Program-made: the position numbers and the translations under genes
Assembly (NCBI RefSeq): GCF_964656455.1
Contig: NC_135726.1
Span: 5,776,001 to 5,840,000, forward strand
Reading direction: 5' to 3'
Source: Halichoerus grypus
Taxonomy: Eukaryota > Chordata > Mammalia > Carnivora > Phocidae
Length of the DNA stretch: 64,000 bases
Notes under the pieces: model-generated
Database searches by the model: none
What the model saw: the letters and a program-made list of their open reading frames with translations, nothing else
Told to the model about the DNA's origin: nothing
In this document: one piece after another, positions 11,116-23,379 of the stretch
Numbering within the stretch: the stretch's first letter is position 1
Layout of the letters: each line of letters opens with the position of its first letter

Positions 11116-11337
11116 TGGGGTGTGTGAGTGGCTCAGCTGATTAAGCTTCCAACTCCTGATTTCGGCTCAGGTCATGAACTTAGGGTTGCAAGATCAAGCC
11201 CCACATTGGGCTCCATTGCTGGGTGTGCAGCCTGCTTAAGATTCTCTCCCTCTCCCTGCATACCACCCCTCAACCCTGCTCACACTCTCTCTTAAAAACA
11301 AAACAAAAAACACAACAAACAAACAAACAAAAAACAG
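11116..11337 (+). mobile_element. CAN SINE (SINEC), complete
   Basis: tRNA-Lys-derived carnivore SINE: head 'gagtggctcagctgattaagc', 'ggctcaggtcatgaac', body 'cctgcttaagattctctccctctccctgca', and an unusual CAAA-rich tail at 11293-11334. A 9-bp TSD 'ccat(t/a)gctg' flanks it (11107-11115 and 11338-11346). The diverged head suggests an older subfamily. Confidence 0.95.
11293..11334 (+). repeat. (CAAA)n SINE tail
   Basis: A-rich tail interrupted by regular C, grown into a CAAA/CAAAA microsatellite. Confidence 0.9.
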
Positions 11338-11346
11338 CCATAGCTG

Positions 11347-12659
11347 ACTTAATTGACCTGATAACAAAGAAATCACAGGACATGAATGGGAAAACCTGCT
11401 TTCCTTCACACCAGCCTACATTTCTCTGGCAAAGTGAGCTATGGGAGTTCTGATTTTGCTGCTACCAGCTGAACAAATGGGTCCGTTTTCACGCATTTGT
11501 TGCCATAAAAATTAGAAGTGCAGAAGGTGACTGGATGTTACAGATGACATCCATGCTGCCATGTCAAAGATCTTGTGACTACTAAAATTCCTTACATTTG
11601 CAAAACAATAGTGTCCTCATTCATTTTTACTTTTGAACAGAATTAAGGTTTACTTTTTGTTTAACTTGCATATTTATTAAACATATTTATGTTTTTCTAA
11701 TATTTTTAGAAAGTGGCCCTTAATTTCCATCTAAAAAATCTAGAGTGACACTTGTTCTTCAGTAAATACTTTTTATACTCTATGACATGAATGTGAATGG
11801 AATCAATCTCAAATGCAACACAACAGACTGTATACAAATGTTTTTGTAAATGATTACATCACTTCTTTTCTGACTAGAGAGCAGTTCAAAAATTTCATCA
11901 GAGTCTCAAAAGGGTCTCTGATCACCAAAGGATTAACAATCACAAATCAAGCCAGGAGCTTTCCCTTGTCAATCCAATCTATTTCATAGAGAGTAGATGT
12001 CACCTGTATTTCAGGCTTGTGGGGGAGAAAAGTAACTCCCAGAGAAGCATTAGAAAGGCTTAGTGTTGTGGAAAGAATTGACAAATGTGTGTAGATAAAG
12101 AATATATTTGGCAGGCTAGTAGAATTGGGACATTTATCTGCAAGGCTGCTTTAAATGGGTTATGGTTGATTTTACTCTCTGTTTAATGTCACTCGATATC
12201 TTGTATATAATTTGTTAAAAATTAAATGTACTCTCTTATAAATCCAAAAGTTATTCAGCTATATTTTGTCAGGCTGCAGTGCATAGCATCATGTCCTCAT
12301 GTTCAGATCTCCTGTTGTTCCAACTCTATGGAGAATCAATCAGTGACCTAATAATCATGCTTCTTGCAAGAGCTCAGAAGGGACTTTGACCTTAGGTTCT
12401 CAGAAAAACTTCCCATCCCTGAAAAGAGTGTTATGAGGCTTGTGTGGGCCCAAAGGACACCTATCACAACAGTGCTGTCAGATTTCCCTCTTGTGGACTC
12501 TAACTCCAAAGCTACTTGGGAGGCAGCGACACACAAATGCCAAGGAAGGGACAAAAGGTGAAGCTCCTCTTGCTCAGCCCTATAACCACATACCAACCCT
12601 GCCTTGGGGGGTAGAGATAGAGATACAGGTTGCAGGGAGAGGAAATGTGAAAAGACAAC
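11347..12659. other. Unique sequence, no gene seen
   Basis: AT-rich around 11640-11760, otherwise ordinary. Overlapping short frames at 12348-12727 on both strands show no domain. Confidence 0.45.
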
Positions 12660-12890
12660 TTATCAAGCCCCTTCTGGGCATCCATGTGCTTCGTAGAAAA
12701 CCAAGAATTAGAAATAGACAAAATTGATCCTTGCTGTCATATATTTTTTTAAGGAAATACAGAAATACCCAAAGAACAACATACTAAGGAGAAGTTGAGG
12801 ATATTGTAAATATCCTTTGTGTTGATAGATTGAAGAGATGTGCTAGGAACTGAGAAAGACTATAAGACAAATAAAAATGAATGGCTCATA
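12660..12890 (-). mobile_element. Possible L2 fragment
   Basis: 'aaattgatccttgctgtcat' and 'gtgctaggaactgag' loosely match antisense L2 blocks. Too diverged for a firm call. Confidence 0.3.
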
Positions 12891-13594
12891 TGACACTATT
12901 CTACCTCTTAAGCCCATAATAGACATCACCAATTAATCACAAAACTCTTTTCTTTGGAGCCCAGCTATAGTTCCAGAATCTTCTTTCCTACACACACCAG
13001 GCAGCTACTACAACTCAGTCTGATCCAGCTTGTGAGATGAATGAAGGCTGTTTGCCTGAATTCACTGGTTCAGAGGACCCCAAAACACTAAGCTGTCACC
13101 TAAAAGCATTGAGGATGTTGGGATATTATATGGGTTATAGGAAAGAGTAGGCTGCTAACACACATTTAGGAAAGGGTAGAATTTCTGTGGTGAGCAAATA
13201 GGAAGAAGATACAGCTTTAGCTTCTCCAGCAGGAATGAAGAAGAAATAGTATATCAAAGACCTTTGCAAAACCAATGTACCTATTATTCAGGTAATCTGT
13301 AATGACTGCTATGGGGTGTTTGGTATAGATTGATGGGAAATGCCTGCTCTTTAACTGGCAGGTCTTTGGGGAAATGCAGCAAAATAAAACTCATAAAACC
13401 TATGCTCCCACAACATAGTCCCAACCAGTTCAGCCTTGGTTTCCTGAAGTCTCATCACTCTGGGAGGCTAAAGCCCATATACACAGGAAATCTACTCTCC
13501 CTCACACAAGTCTGGTTTTCTTCCACTGCTTTCTAACAGCTGAATGATGGGCTACGGCAGCCATTCGACAAGGCAAGCCCAAAATGGAGAAGCT

Positions 13595-14385
13595 ATTCTG
13601 GATGCCCATATCTCCTGCACCTTCTATATTCAATCCATCACTGTATCATGTGCGTTTTACCTCCTGAATGACTCAAAGTGTTGTCTACCTCATTCCATTT
13701 CTACTGCAGCCACCCTAGGTCAAGCCTCCATCACATCTTACCTGGATATTACAACAGCCCCAACCTAGTTGTCTCCAACCCATTCCCTACCCTCCAACTG
13801 GAGAGATCTGGTGAAAGGCAAACTCTTTTCTAATAGTGCCACTTCCCTGACTACACTTCATGGATTTCCCAGTCTCCTGGGGCATGGAGTCTGGAATGTG
13901 CAACATGGTCTATAGGGCCCCTAGGGTCTGGACTCTGCCTGCCAGTGCCCCCTTCAGGCTCCTGCCTATTGAGCAGCTTCCAGTTCCAAGAAAACACAAC
14001 ACCTCCTCCAGCCACAGGGCTTTGCACATGCTGTTCCCTCTGCCTTGGGATACTTAACTACCTTCAGTCTCCACACACTCCTTTCACATACACACGTGAG
14101 CATTCATGTGCTTTCCCCTCAGATCTTAGCTCAAGAGTCACCTCATCAAAGAACTCTTTCCTCCCTGACTACTCAGTTATCAGCATCTATTATGCTCACT
14201 AAGAATACCAAGACCCCTCCCTTATAGGAACTTCTCCTTTCTAGAACCTATCAGAGCTGTGTCTCCTGTATGCACACGGGTAATGGCATCTTCCTCCTCT
14301 TCCTCTTGTATCCCCAGAGTGTGCTCACTATATAAACTCTTAAAGGATACTTTTTGAATGAATGAGTGAGTAAATGAATAATACT
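13595..14385 (+). mobile_element. L2 LINE 3' segment, long
   Basis: About 790 bp of sense L2. Recognisable order: 'ctccaacccattccctaccctcca', 'cacagggctttgcacatgctg'/'ttccctctgccttggga', 'tcttagctcaagagtcacc', 'gaactctttcctccctgactac', 'cttgtatccccag' and the final 'gaatgaatgagtgag' tail. Only non-coding 3' sequence and perhaps the last remnant of ORF2; the open frames at 13860-14202 are chance frames in it. Confidence 0.9.
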
Positions 14386-14957
14386 ACTGGTTCACTCATG
14401 CAGCAGGCCCTTATTTAAATATGAAATTCTTCCAAAGAACTGAAATATTTGTGGAATGTGGGGCATGATAGTGGGAAAATTCACACAAGAGGTAAATATT
14501 GAGAGGTTTGGGGAGAAGGTTGAGAATGGGCCTGGGAGGAGGGGAGATTCAGTTTAATAGTCTTAATATAATCATAGGATAAATAAAGTTGAGATAAAAC
14601 AGCCTCCTTTTCATGCCTGCAAGCCATTGATTCAGCTAAAAAGGCAATTACCCAAGAAGAATATGAATATTGTCTATCACACTGACGCAGAAAAAAGTGC
14701 TGAATGTTGCAATGATAGTGAACAGTCCATAAAAAAACTTGGGGCAGCGAAATACCAAAGTCTGCCTGTCACATTTTATTATAAGTAGCTCAAATAACTG
14801 TGTTCAATCTCATCTGCTTGGAGCCAAACACTATTTTTTATTGTAAGGCGGAAGGCTGAGACACTTTCTATAAAAGTAGCCATAACTGGTAGTTGTCACA
14901 TAACTTTTCTACATAAATAGCTCTATGCACTTATGAATAAATTCATTGGGGGGAAGC
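14386..14957. other. Unique sequence, possible conserved block
   Basis: No repeat recognised. The stretch about 14580-14760 is A-rich, free of transposon signatures and has no frame of note. By texture it is a candidate conserved non-coding block, but only an alignment can show that. Confidence 0.4.
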
Positions 14958-15165
14958 ATTACTGAGCACCTACTAAGTGCCAGCCACTGAATTCTTAGGA
15001 TTATATTATATAAGTGTATGATTAATTTTATTTTTATTTTTACCCAGATGTGGAAATTGAGATTCAGAGTTTGTTTACATTACTTGCTCAGGGCCATGCA
15101 CTTAGTAAATAAATGACAGCATTTTAATCCAGGTCCTCCCTGTACCTTGCTGTGTCCCACAGTGT
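14958..15165 (-). mobile_element. MIR SINE
   Basis: Antisense MIR: 'actgagcacctactaagtgcc' through 'gatgtggaaattgagattcagag' and 'cttgctcagggccatgcac' to 'tccaggtcctccctg'. Confidence 0.85.
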
Positions 15166-15625
15166 CACAGATGAATAGTTTAAGCCAAGAAAGTAATAAG
15201 ACTATTCGGGGACGGCACAATCCAAGAGTTCACTGGAATTTTACTGGGGGCTTTATGACTTTGGCAGCACCGCAGATCAATAGCACAAAACAAATGTCTT
15301 TTCCTACTCCTGCCTTTCCATGAAATAAGCCTAAAATGGCAGTAACTCAAATAAATATTGGAATGTAATTATGCCTTTTAACACATGGCTGTGCAAAGCA
15401 GCCCTCATTAAGGAGTTATTGATAGCAAAGATCTTTTTGATGTGGGCCTGCATATTGGTATGTTTATATAGTTGTCTATTTGGAGATTCTCACAGAGCGC
15501 TCAATGTAGGCAGATGCACTCCCCTTTATGCTTCATACATTAATGTTGAGGTGAGTGCCTACATGTTTAGAACTTGTCTGCACTCCTTCTGGACCCTATT
15601 CATCTCCCACCTCCACACTTTACCC

Positions 15626-16068
15626 CTTGTATCATTTTCCCATGCTGCTGTAAATTACCAAATTTAAAACAACACAGATTTGTTCTTTTACAGTTCTGGA
15701 GGTCAGAAGTCCAAAGTGAGTCTTACAGGGCTAAAACCAAGGGGGTGTCATGGCTGATTTCTTCTGGAGTCTCCAAGCGAGGATCTGTTCCTGTCTATTT
15801 CAGCTTCTAGAAACTTCCCGCATCTGTTGGCTTGTAGCCACATCAACCTCAATCTCTGCTTCCTTCATCACATCCCCTTCCTTTATATCTCTTGCCTCCC
15901 TCCTATAAGGATCCTTATGATTACATGGGGCCACCTGGATAATCTAGGATAATCTCCCCATTGTACAGAAATCACACCTGCAAAATCTCTTTTACCATAT
16001 AAAGTAGTATTTACAGGTTCCAGGAATTAGGACCCAGACATATTTGGGGGTCATTATTCACCCACCAG
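15626..16068 (-). mobile_element. MLT1 LTR (MaLR), near full length
   Basis: About 440-bp solo LTR in reverse orientation. Landmarks on the + strand: 'aaaacaacacagattt', 'agttctggaggtcagaagtc', 'ggctgatttcttctgga', 'ataaggatccttatgattacat', 'ggataatctccccat', 'acaggttccaggaattagga', 'gggggtcattattc'. It belongs to a different MLT1 subfamily from the copy at 10.6 kb. Confidence 0.93.
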
Positions 16069-16109
16069 CACTCCTACAATCCACTTTCCTGATGGTCAAG
16101 GAAACCCTT

Positions 16110-16255
16110 TCTAAACAATCAAACAGTTGTTGTCATGTCCCTCATCCAAACCTGCTGATGGCTTCCCATTGCACTGGAACAAACCCTATCCCCTAAACCC
16201 TGCAGGAGCTGCCTCCTGCCGGCCTCTCTAGCCTGCTGTGGCACTCTGCCATGGA
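16110..16255 (+). mobile_element. L2 LINE fragment
   Basis: Sense L2 block: 'ctgatggcttcccattgcac', 'ccctaaaccctgcagga' and 'tgccggcctctctagcctgc'. Confidence 0.6.
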
Positions 16256-16345
16256 TGGCTCATGCTGGCTGTCCAAGAGCCCCTGGACCTTTTCTGCACT
16301 GGGGTTTTTCATTTGTTCTTTATTCTGCATGTGGAAGGATTCTTC

Positions 16346-16555
16346 TATTTTTTAAGATTTTATTTATTTATTTGAGAGAGAGCACGCGCACACATGCGCA
16401 CACGAGTGGGAGGAGGGGCAGAGGGAGAGGCGATCCCAAGCAGACTCCACACTGCGTGTGGAGCTCAACTAGGGGCTCAATCTCATGAGCCTGAGATCAT
16501 GCCTGAGCCAAAGTCAAGAGTTGGACATTTAACCAACTGAATCCTCCAGGTAACC
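16346..16555 (-). mobile_element. CAN SINE (SINEC), complete
   Basis: Reverse-orientation carnivore SINE. It starts with 'taagattttatttatttattt' (complement of the tail), then the purine-rich body 'gaggggcagagggagagg', 'cccaagcagactcc', and the head 'gcctgagatcatgcctgagcc'. A 21-bp TSD with two mismatches lies at 16325-16345 and 16556-16576, unusually long but clear. The A/B-box head is degraded. Confidence 0.95.
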
Positions 16556-16576
16556 CTGCATGTGCATGGATTCTTC

Positions 16577-17040
16577 ACAGGACCCCATCAAGAGTTGGCC
16601 TGAGAATCAGGGCCTCAGTGAGCCATTCCTGCCAGCCCTCTCCATCATGGAAACCACCTCCAAGACAGAAAGCTGCATGCAGAAGGATTTTGAGAACTCT
16701 TCCCTGGAGATAACTAATAAGGAGGTGAGGAAGGCCGGGATGGGCAAAGGGACAAACAGACCCAGGAGATAGCACCTGAAGCCTCCGTAGGTCTAACAAG
16801 GAGCTCTGACATGATGGCCCTCTAGGGTGGTCTTGAACCAAGGCAAGAAGCTGGGTCATGTGCCACGAGCTGTCCCCATGACGGGAGCTTAGTCTTGAAC
16901 AAGGCAGTGACTGAGAGCAATGACCAAGAGATGTAGCTGTGAACTAAGCAGACAACACTCCTACAGTTGAGGAAATGAGTGGTTAGACCCTGAAAAGGGA
17001 TCTGGGTAGAACGTGACAGGATCTACCATACCACCTGGAG
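16577..17040. other. Unique sequence, no gene seen
   Basis: Opposing short frames at 16560-16859 share the same DNA; neither has a recognisable motif. Confidence 0.45.
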
Positions 17041-17240
17041 CAGTGGTTCTCAAAGTGGGGTCCCAGGTAACGCTGCACCGGCAGCAGCAGCATCATCTGA
17101 GAACCTGTTAGAAATGCAAATTCTCAGGCCCCACCCCAGACCTCTTGAACCAGAAATGCTGTGGGTGCTGCCAGCAAGCTACCTGGATTTTAACAAGCCA
17201 TCCAGGGATTCTGATATATGCTGAAGTTTGAGAGCCACTG
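17041..17240 (-). mobile_element. MER5A hAT-Charlie, complete
   Basis: 200-bp non-autonomous DNA transposon with both terminal inverted repeats: CAGTGGTTCTCAAA at the left end and TTTGAGAGCCACTG at the right end. The interior 'gttagaaatgcaaattctc' and 'ggccccaccccag' shows the reverse orientation. The flanking 8-bp TSD is no longer readable. Confidence 0.95.
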
Positions 17241-17284
17241 ATTAAAGCATGCCCATTTTCCCTTCATGAACACTTTTCACAATC

Positions 17285-17390
17285 TGCCAATAGTTCCACT
17301 CCTTGCCAGTTGTGTGGCCTTGAGCAAGTAACTGAATCTTTCTGTGCTTCAGTTTCATCCTCTGTAAAATGGACTTTTTATTACACTTTA
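17285..17390 (+). mobile_element. MIR SINE core
   Basis: Sense MIR core: 'ccagttgtgtggccttgagcaagtaactgaatc' read as two blocks, then 'tgcttcagtttcatcctctg' and 'taaaatgg'. Confidence 0.85.
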
Positions 17391-17529
17391 TATTACTGCA
17401 TTAGATTTCATTTGACTTTCCATATATAGCACTCTAAGATTTTATTTGTAAATTATATGGGAGGGTACCTGATACATAGTAAATTCTGTAAGAGGGTGTG
17501 CATAATAAATGCTTTGCACTCCCTTCCCA

Positions 17530-17612
17530 AGCTCTGTGAGGATCAGGCCTTGTCTGGCTGATTGTTTTATGCCCAGGGCCCAACACAGTGCCTGGCCCAA
17601 TGTAGGTACATA
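17530..17612 (+). mobile_element. L2 LINE 3' end
   Basis: 'agctctgtgaggatcaggcc', 'tgcccagggcccaacacagt', 'gcctggcccaatgtaggtac' match the last 80 bases of L2. Confidence 0.75.
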
Positions 17613-19098
17613 AATGGATCCAAAGTCCCCATCTTTCCCCTACATCTCCCTCACTGACTCTATCCTCCCATTCCCTATGTGTCTTTACAGAGATTGGCTT
17701 CTCGGCCTTCACCTTTCCAAGTAGGTGATTCTCTATCTGCCACATGCAACTAAGCCATTGCCCCTCGTCCCTAACACTGCTCCTGTCAGATGCCCCATGA
17801 CGGGACGTGAGGGTACAGGTCTGGTGAGCAGAGCTGAGGCCAGTCTCAGTCAGCCAGCACTCCTAGATCTATGGCGAGTTGTGCCACGCCCAAGTACGCT
17901 GCGTGTTTGGCAGAACACTGACCCGTGGACAGTTCTTTTCTTTATTCCTAAATGGTGGTGGGCATTTTGGCTTCCATAACACACTGGCTCTGGGTTATCA
18001 CTGTGGTTAAAACAGCGATCTATATGAAAGGCTCTTGGGATCAGATTTCCATGAGGCAAATTCTGCCTAGGAGGCTGTGTTGGGGCACCATGTATTTTCA
18101 GTCTAGAATATTTTAGATGAATCTATAAATGATCTGGAAGACCAGCCCTAGTATCATTTCACAGGGAACACTATTCTTAGATGTTAAAATTTTTAAAATT
18201 TGGGGGCTTTTTTTTGTTATTCTTGTGTCTAAGCCAAACTCCTCATCTACAACTAAATATTAAAATACCAACTAAATATTAAAAAATAAGAACACTTTAG
18301 GGCAGACACATCTCCAAAACTTGTTGGAGGTCTACATGGTATATACCCACGGGTTCCTCCCTATTCTTCTGCATATTTACTCCTCCAGCCCCACCCAGGG
18401 CATGATCAGGTCTCAGTCAGGAGAGCTACTGGGACAGAAAACACATCACCTCTTTTTCAGAAGTTGTGTTTGCTTCAGCTGTCGCTGCTCAGCCCTTTGG
18501 AACAGACAGCCCAATCTGTCCAGAATGTAAATGTGAGGCATGGTGCTCCAAGAACAGGAGTTCCATTACAGAGCTTTCTAGGAATGGGAAGAGGCTGTGA
18601 ACATTGCAACCCTGGTGTATGCTAAATATTAAGGCATCAAACACACTTGTCATATGGAGTAACAGCCCAGATAACAATCTTCAAGAGCAGAGCAAATGGG
18701 ACAGTGACAAGGAAGTGACAGAAGTCACTTCTGTGATCCATAGGACTTCACACCAGGTGGCCTCAAAGATACATTCCAATTCCAAGATTCATTTCTGAAG
18801 AGCTTTGAAAACAAATAAAGCAACCAATACTATGCAAAAGGAGATTTTACTAAACCGACGATAAGACTGATTGTCATAGAAACGAACAAAACTGATGAAA
18901 TCGGCTTTCTAGGAGAGGGGATGGATGGGATAGCTAGCCAACAATTTATTCTCGGAATAAATTTTTAATAGCAGTGAATCACACCTGCTGAAAAAGCCAC
19001 TCTCATTGGAACCTGTGTGGGCCCATCTCTAATTCAGATACTCTCTCAAACCTACCAGGTAATGTCAGCTGAACAGTATGACACACTGGTTTTATATT
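17613..19098. other. Unique sequence, no gene seen
   Basis: AT-rich at 18185-18290. An 'acaccaggtggcc' word near 18752 is a partial CTCF-like match. No exon signals convince me. Confidence 0.45.
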
Positions 19099-19099
19099 T

Positions 19100-19119
19100 A
19101 AAAAAAAAAAAAAAAAAAA
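19100..19119 (+). repeat. (A)n tract
   Basis: Twenty consecutive A. No upstream SINE or processed-gene body recognised. Confidence 0.95.
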
Positions 19120-19704
19120 GGCTCACATGTCGACAAGTTAGAGGAATAAGCCTAAATAAGTACATTAAACCTACCAAAAAATCACCCATTACTTTATGCA
19201 CATTATTCTCCCAAGCATTAACCTAGCAGGTAAGGAAGACAGCTGACCCAGTTCTTAAATCGAAGCATACAATCCTGACAAGATAAAAATCCAGGCGCCC
19301 TGTGCTCAGTGGGGACTGCCGCTGTGCGTACTCGGGCCCTGACCATGGTCAGGGAGGCTCGGCCACAGCCCTCTCTCTCCCATCTTGGTGCAGATACGGA
19401 CTTCCCTTTTCCAAGAAGGAATTGGCCAAGTGCTCATCCTGGTCCCTTTTCCTTCAGTCGTCTGGACATAGAACCACCAACTCTGGCCTCTCCAGTCTTC
19501 TTACCCTCTTTCACTGGGTTTTTTTACATTTTAAATATTGCAAACATATAAAAAAAATAAATAACTGAGGAAGACCCACTTGCATCATCCTTGAATCCTT
19601 ATTTTCCTTTTACAGACACTGACAGAAACATCCCAAAATGGTTTAACAGACACTTTGTCATCCAATGAATGATGTTTTAATTATTAGTCTTTAAACTATG
19701 TTGT
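19120..19704. other. Unique sequence with 18-bp palindrome
   Basis: A locally GC-richer block (about 19290-19400) contains the perfect palindrome CCCTGACCATGGTCAGGG at 19337-19354, then a T-rich to A-rich junction at 19518-19562. I cannot assign the block to a gene or repeat. Confidence 0.5.
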
Positions 19705-19825
19705 CATAATTGATGTTTCATTCAATAAACACTTGTGAGTCCCCACCAGGTGTCAAGCTCAGGAAATGTAATCAGGAAAACGCAGACTCTTCTTTGATGA
19801 AGTTCAGAGTCTGAAGTAATAATAA
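19705..19825 (-). mobile_element. L2 LINE 3' end
   Basis: 'ttcattcaataaacacttg', 'caccaggtgtcaagctc' and 'gaagttcagagtctgaagt' follow antisense L2. Confidence 0.7.
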
Positions 19826-19839
19826 TGACCAATGCTTGA

Positions 19840-19968
19840 CTTCTGACAGTTGTGATTTAATTTAGTTCACAAACATCCCTGTGATCATGGCCCCCCTTTT
19901 TACAGATGAAAAGGCTGATGCTCAGAGAGGTTTAAAAACATGCCTAAGTTACATGGTTCACCTTCACT
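19840..19968 (-). mobile_element. MIR SINE
   Basis: Antisense MIR: 'atttagttcacaaacatccc', 'ttttacagatgaaaaggctg', 'atgctcagagaggtttaaaa', 'tgcctaagttacatgg'. Confidence 0.85.
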
Positions 19969-21224
19969 TAGGACATTTGTGTGTTTAGGTGTTGGTTTTA
20001 AGTAATGGAAAGCATGTTTCCAGACAGGCAGAGAGCCCAGCAGGGCATCGAGAATGCAGCCTGGACGTAGTGGTTACTGACAGGTTGCACCAGTGTTGGA
20101 CCAGGGGACCCTTGGCTTGTCTACATGAAGCAAGAGCCAAATAACTGGCTGTGGTTATGCACTCTAAAGATTCTAGGCAGAAGCCCCAGTTATGCACAGC
20201 TCCACGTAAAGTCGAAGTCACAAACACTGCTCTCATTTCTCTGCTTGGACCATTACTGTAATATAGGTCTGCAACCACTGAGGGTCTAAATCCCTCATGG
20301 CAATGCCGCAGTGTTGCAATGAACAGGTAAAATCATCCTATCAACCCAATCCCAGACATGTCTGTGTGCAGCGGATGCCAGCCAGATAGCCCAATGCTTG
20401 ACCATTTGCCCTGGCTCTGCTTCTGCCCCGAAGATGGCCAGTTTGAACAGAGGCCCCCATTGGGCCACCAATTTAAGATCCACAGTTTTGAGGGAGTAGG
20501 ATCAAAATGGAAAGCAACCATATTACAGATGATCTCTTTACCCTGCATAAACCAGTAAACCTGGCCTCCTGCTCATACCACTTATATTTTGTTTTAAGTT
20601 TGGAATAAAGTTCAACAAAATCTCAGTGCACATTGCCTCACAGGCTAAGGATTTAGTTAGTTTTTATGCCAAAGTTTGCTTTCTCTTCTACACCCCTTGC
20701 TTCATGCTGTGCAGGAGCACTAACCTCTCCCTGGCATCAGCTTTCAAGCCAGAACCTACCCTAAGAGGGGACCTGGCCTGCCTGCTGACCTGCACCCCTG
20801 ACACATTGCGATATGTAAAAGCCAGCTCCCCTCCTCTCTCTCCCCAGTTGCACAGTCTTTGAAGCAGATCCGTACACCTGTGAAGAGAAAGAAGCAATGG
20901 CCTTCCCCATACAAGATGTCTTCATCTAATTAAGCAAGAACGTACTAATATTGAGCTCCTATTTCTAGCTCTTTGATAAAAAGACAGAGAGTCCCCTAGT
21001 AGCTTCTTTCTGTAAGTGGGATCCAGGGAGGAAATCTCTTGGTGTAGTTTGAGCAAGAAATTGTCTGTTCTGAATTGTTCCACAAGTGGGGTATGTATGT
21101 TAGGGTCATAGATATGGCCAGTATTTGAAATAATTACTAAAATAAACTCCCCGTTGTTACTGCTCTTCTCAGTCACTCTGTCTTCCCTGGGCATTAGTGA
21201 CATTCTGGGTCTTCAACACAAGGA
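19969..21224. other. Unique sequence, no gene seen
   Basis: Several 60-97-codon frames lie on both strands (19985-20897), overlapping in opposite directions. None has a signal peptide, domain or splice context I trust. Confidence 0.45.
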
Positions 21225-21440
21225 AGAAAAGTGTGCTGGGTGCTGGAATCTTTGTCACAGGTCATCACATGGAATCATAATAATCATTTGAGGAAACAAA
21301 TGTTCTCATTTTTAGATCTGAAAAACCAAAGCCCAGAGTGGTTAAATAATTGACCTAGGGTTCCTCAGCAAGTAAATGACATGTGTGGTTGATTCTCAGG
21401 CCATTCTCTGGTCCACACATCATACTGCTGCCTCTGGAGA
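21225..21440 (-). mobile_element. MIR SINE
   Basis: Antisense MIR: 'tgttctcatttttagatctg', 'aaaccaaagcccagagtgg', 'ataattgacctagggttcc', 'cagcaagtaaatgac'. Confidence 0.8.
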
Positions 21441-22343
21441 AAACAGACCAGAAGGCTGCATTCCTCAGTCCTCCTCGCATAATCTCTGCCCACCCACTAA
21501 CCAGCAGCATAAGTGAAGCTAGCAGCCAAATATGTGCAAAGATCCTGTGTTTATAAGTGTGTCAATCTTGAGGAACCCAGCGATCTATTCTGTTCCTCCC
21601 AGTATCCTCTGCAGGACAGGCAGGGAAAAGCTCAAAGATCTTTTCCAACTAAGGTGACTACATGTCCAGGTTGTCCAGGAAGGTTGAAGCCTAGTCTAAT
21701 TGCCTCAGTATATCAATAGCAGCCCTCTTTGCTCTTAAGGGTATGCTGGTGTGAACTAGGTCACTCTCTCCAGGCCCCACATACACCAAACACGTGTTCT
21801 CTGCAAATGGTAGCCATCAACATTGATGATTAAATTGATTATGCATTACCTGAATTTCTGAGAAGGGTGTGGAAGGAGGGTGCTAAGGGTCATTATCATT
21901 TCCTCTTGCAGTTAGGAGGAAAAGGCTAACTCTAATTCACTAGGATAACATGGAAGAGAGATACACTCTTTTCCACCTTATTACTCAGATCTCTGGGCAA
22001 AGACACCAGGTTTGTTTGTCATGACTTAACTCCCAGAGGGCACAGTGATATCTAAGTGAGGACCATTCACAAGAGGTGTGCCTGAAAACCACTCATCAAA
22101 AAGTATGTTTATGTGTAAAACCAAGGTTCTGCTTGAAGACCTCTGAAATGGCACCAACGCATAGTTAACATTCTAGAATTCTAGAACTGGTCAAACTTCT
22201 TCATGGAGCCCAAGGACTAAGCACAAGTTCTGAGAACCAAGGCTAAGGCTTGCCTGAGCCTAGCCTGGCTAAATGCCCACTGGCCTCCTCATAGCGTGAG
22301 AAGTCTATTTCATGTACAAAAGCTCACACATCAGGACCTGTGC

Positions 22344-22390
22344 ATGCACACACATATGTACGCACACATTTATACATACACACACACAGC
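22344..22390 (+). repeat. CA-rich low-complexity tract
   Basis: Imperfect CA repeat interrupted by TATG and GTACG. Confidence 0.8.
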
Positions 22391-23379
22391 TTTGTCAGCA
22401 ACTAATAGTTCTTCACCCAGATGTCGCTTTTTACGGTGTAGACATGATCTCATGATCTTTCAACAAAACAGAAACTTCTTTTCCCCTCACTGGATCATTT
22501 CTCCAATACAGTACTTGCCTGCCCATGGTGGCGCTCTGAATTACCTATAAGATTTACTGGGAAAACACACAATACACATGTATTGCTCTGTCATAGGTGA
22601 CGTACCCTTTAAGTTTGGCCCAGCTCAGCAAAATTTGCCAGACTCCAGAATATTACATGAGAAACAGTTGAATTAAGTCATTTTTGAGCAACTTTTCAAA
22701 TGTGATTTTTTTGTCTCAAAGAACACACAAGTTCTTTGTCTTCCACTCTTATCCTCCCCAACTCTGCGAAGAAGGCTGTGGCCTTAAAAACAGAACTTAG
22801 GTCAGGGGCTGAGGTTTGGCTCTGAGTTCAGGTTCGTGGTCCACCTAAAAGTCAGGTTTGTAAAGGATAATTCTCTAAATGATGTGTATTCTGTGCCTTG
22901 CCTTTTTATGCCAATGCATCAATCATTTGGAAAAGAGATCCAAAACAATTATAAATAATTCTGTTCTATATAACCAAAATAGACTCCAGGTAGGACCTCA
23001 TATCCATATTTTTCAAAGAAATATTTTGGGAGGAGTCTTCATATATTGAGGTAACTCCCCAGATCTTGATTTCATTGTATATAGGTGAACCTGAGATGGT
23101 GAGTATGTGGTATGCATAACACAACTTCTATACCTATGCCTGTGACAGACATCACTAATCAACTGAGGCACACCTTCCTGATGAGCTTCAGAATCTTAAG
23201 TACAGAGATCTAGGTGGCCTCTACATGATAGTTGACTCATAAAATGAAAACTAGTTGCTATCCCAGACACACATGATTATCGCTAAGGGACTGATGACCC
23301 AGAGACATTCCTATCTGGCCTTAATGGGATAAGTGGCAGGAATACTTACATCAGACTCCATGGAACACTCTCACAGTCA

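Noticed and set aside
19100..19119. Poly(A) as the end of a processed pseudogene
   Set aside because: No transcript-like body or TSD is recognisable upstream. The same applies to the A-runs at 475, 1642 and 41868.
22527..22540. GGTGGCGCTC as a CTCF half-site
   Set aside because: The downstream half matches, but the upstream CCASYA part does not.
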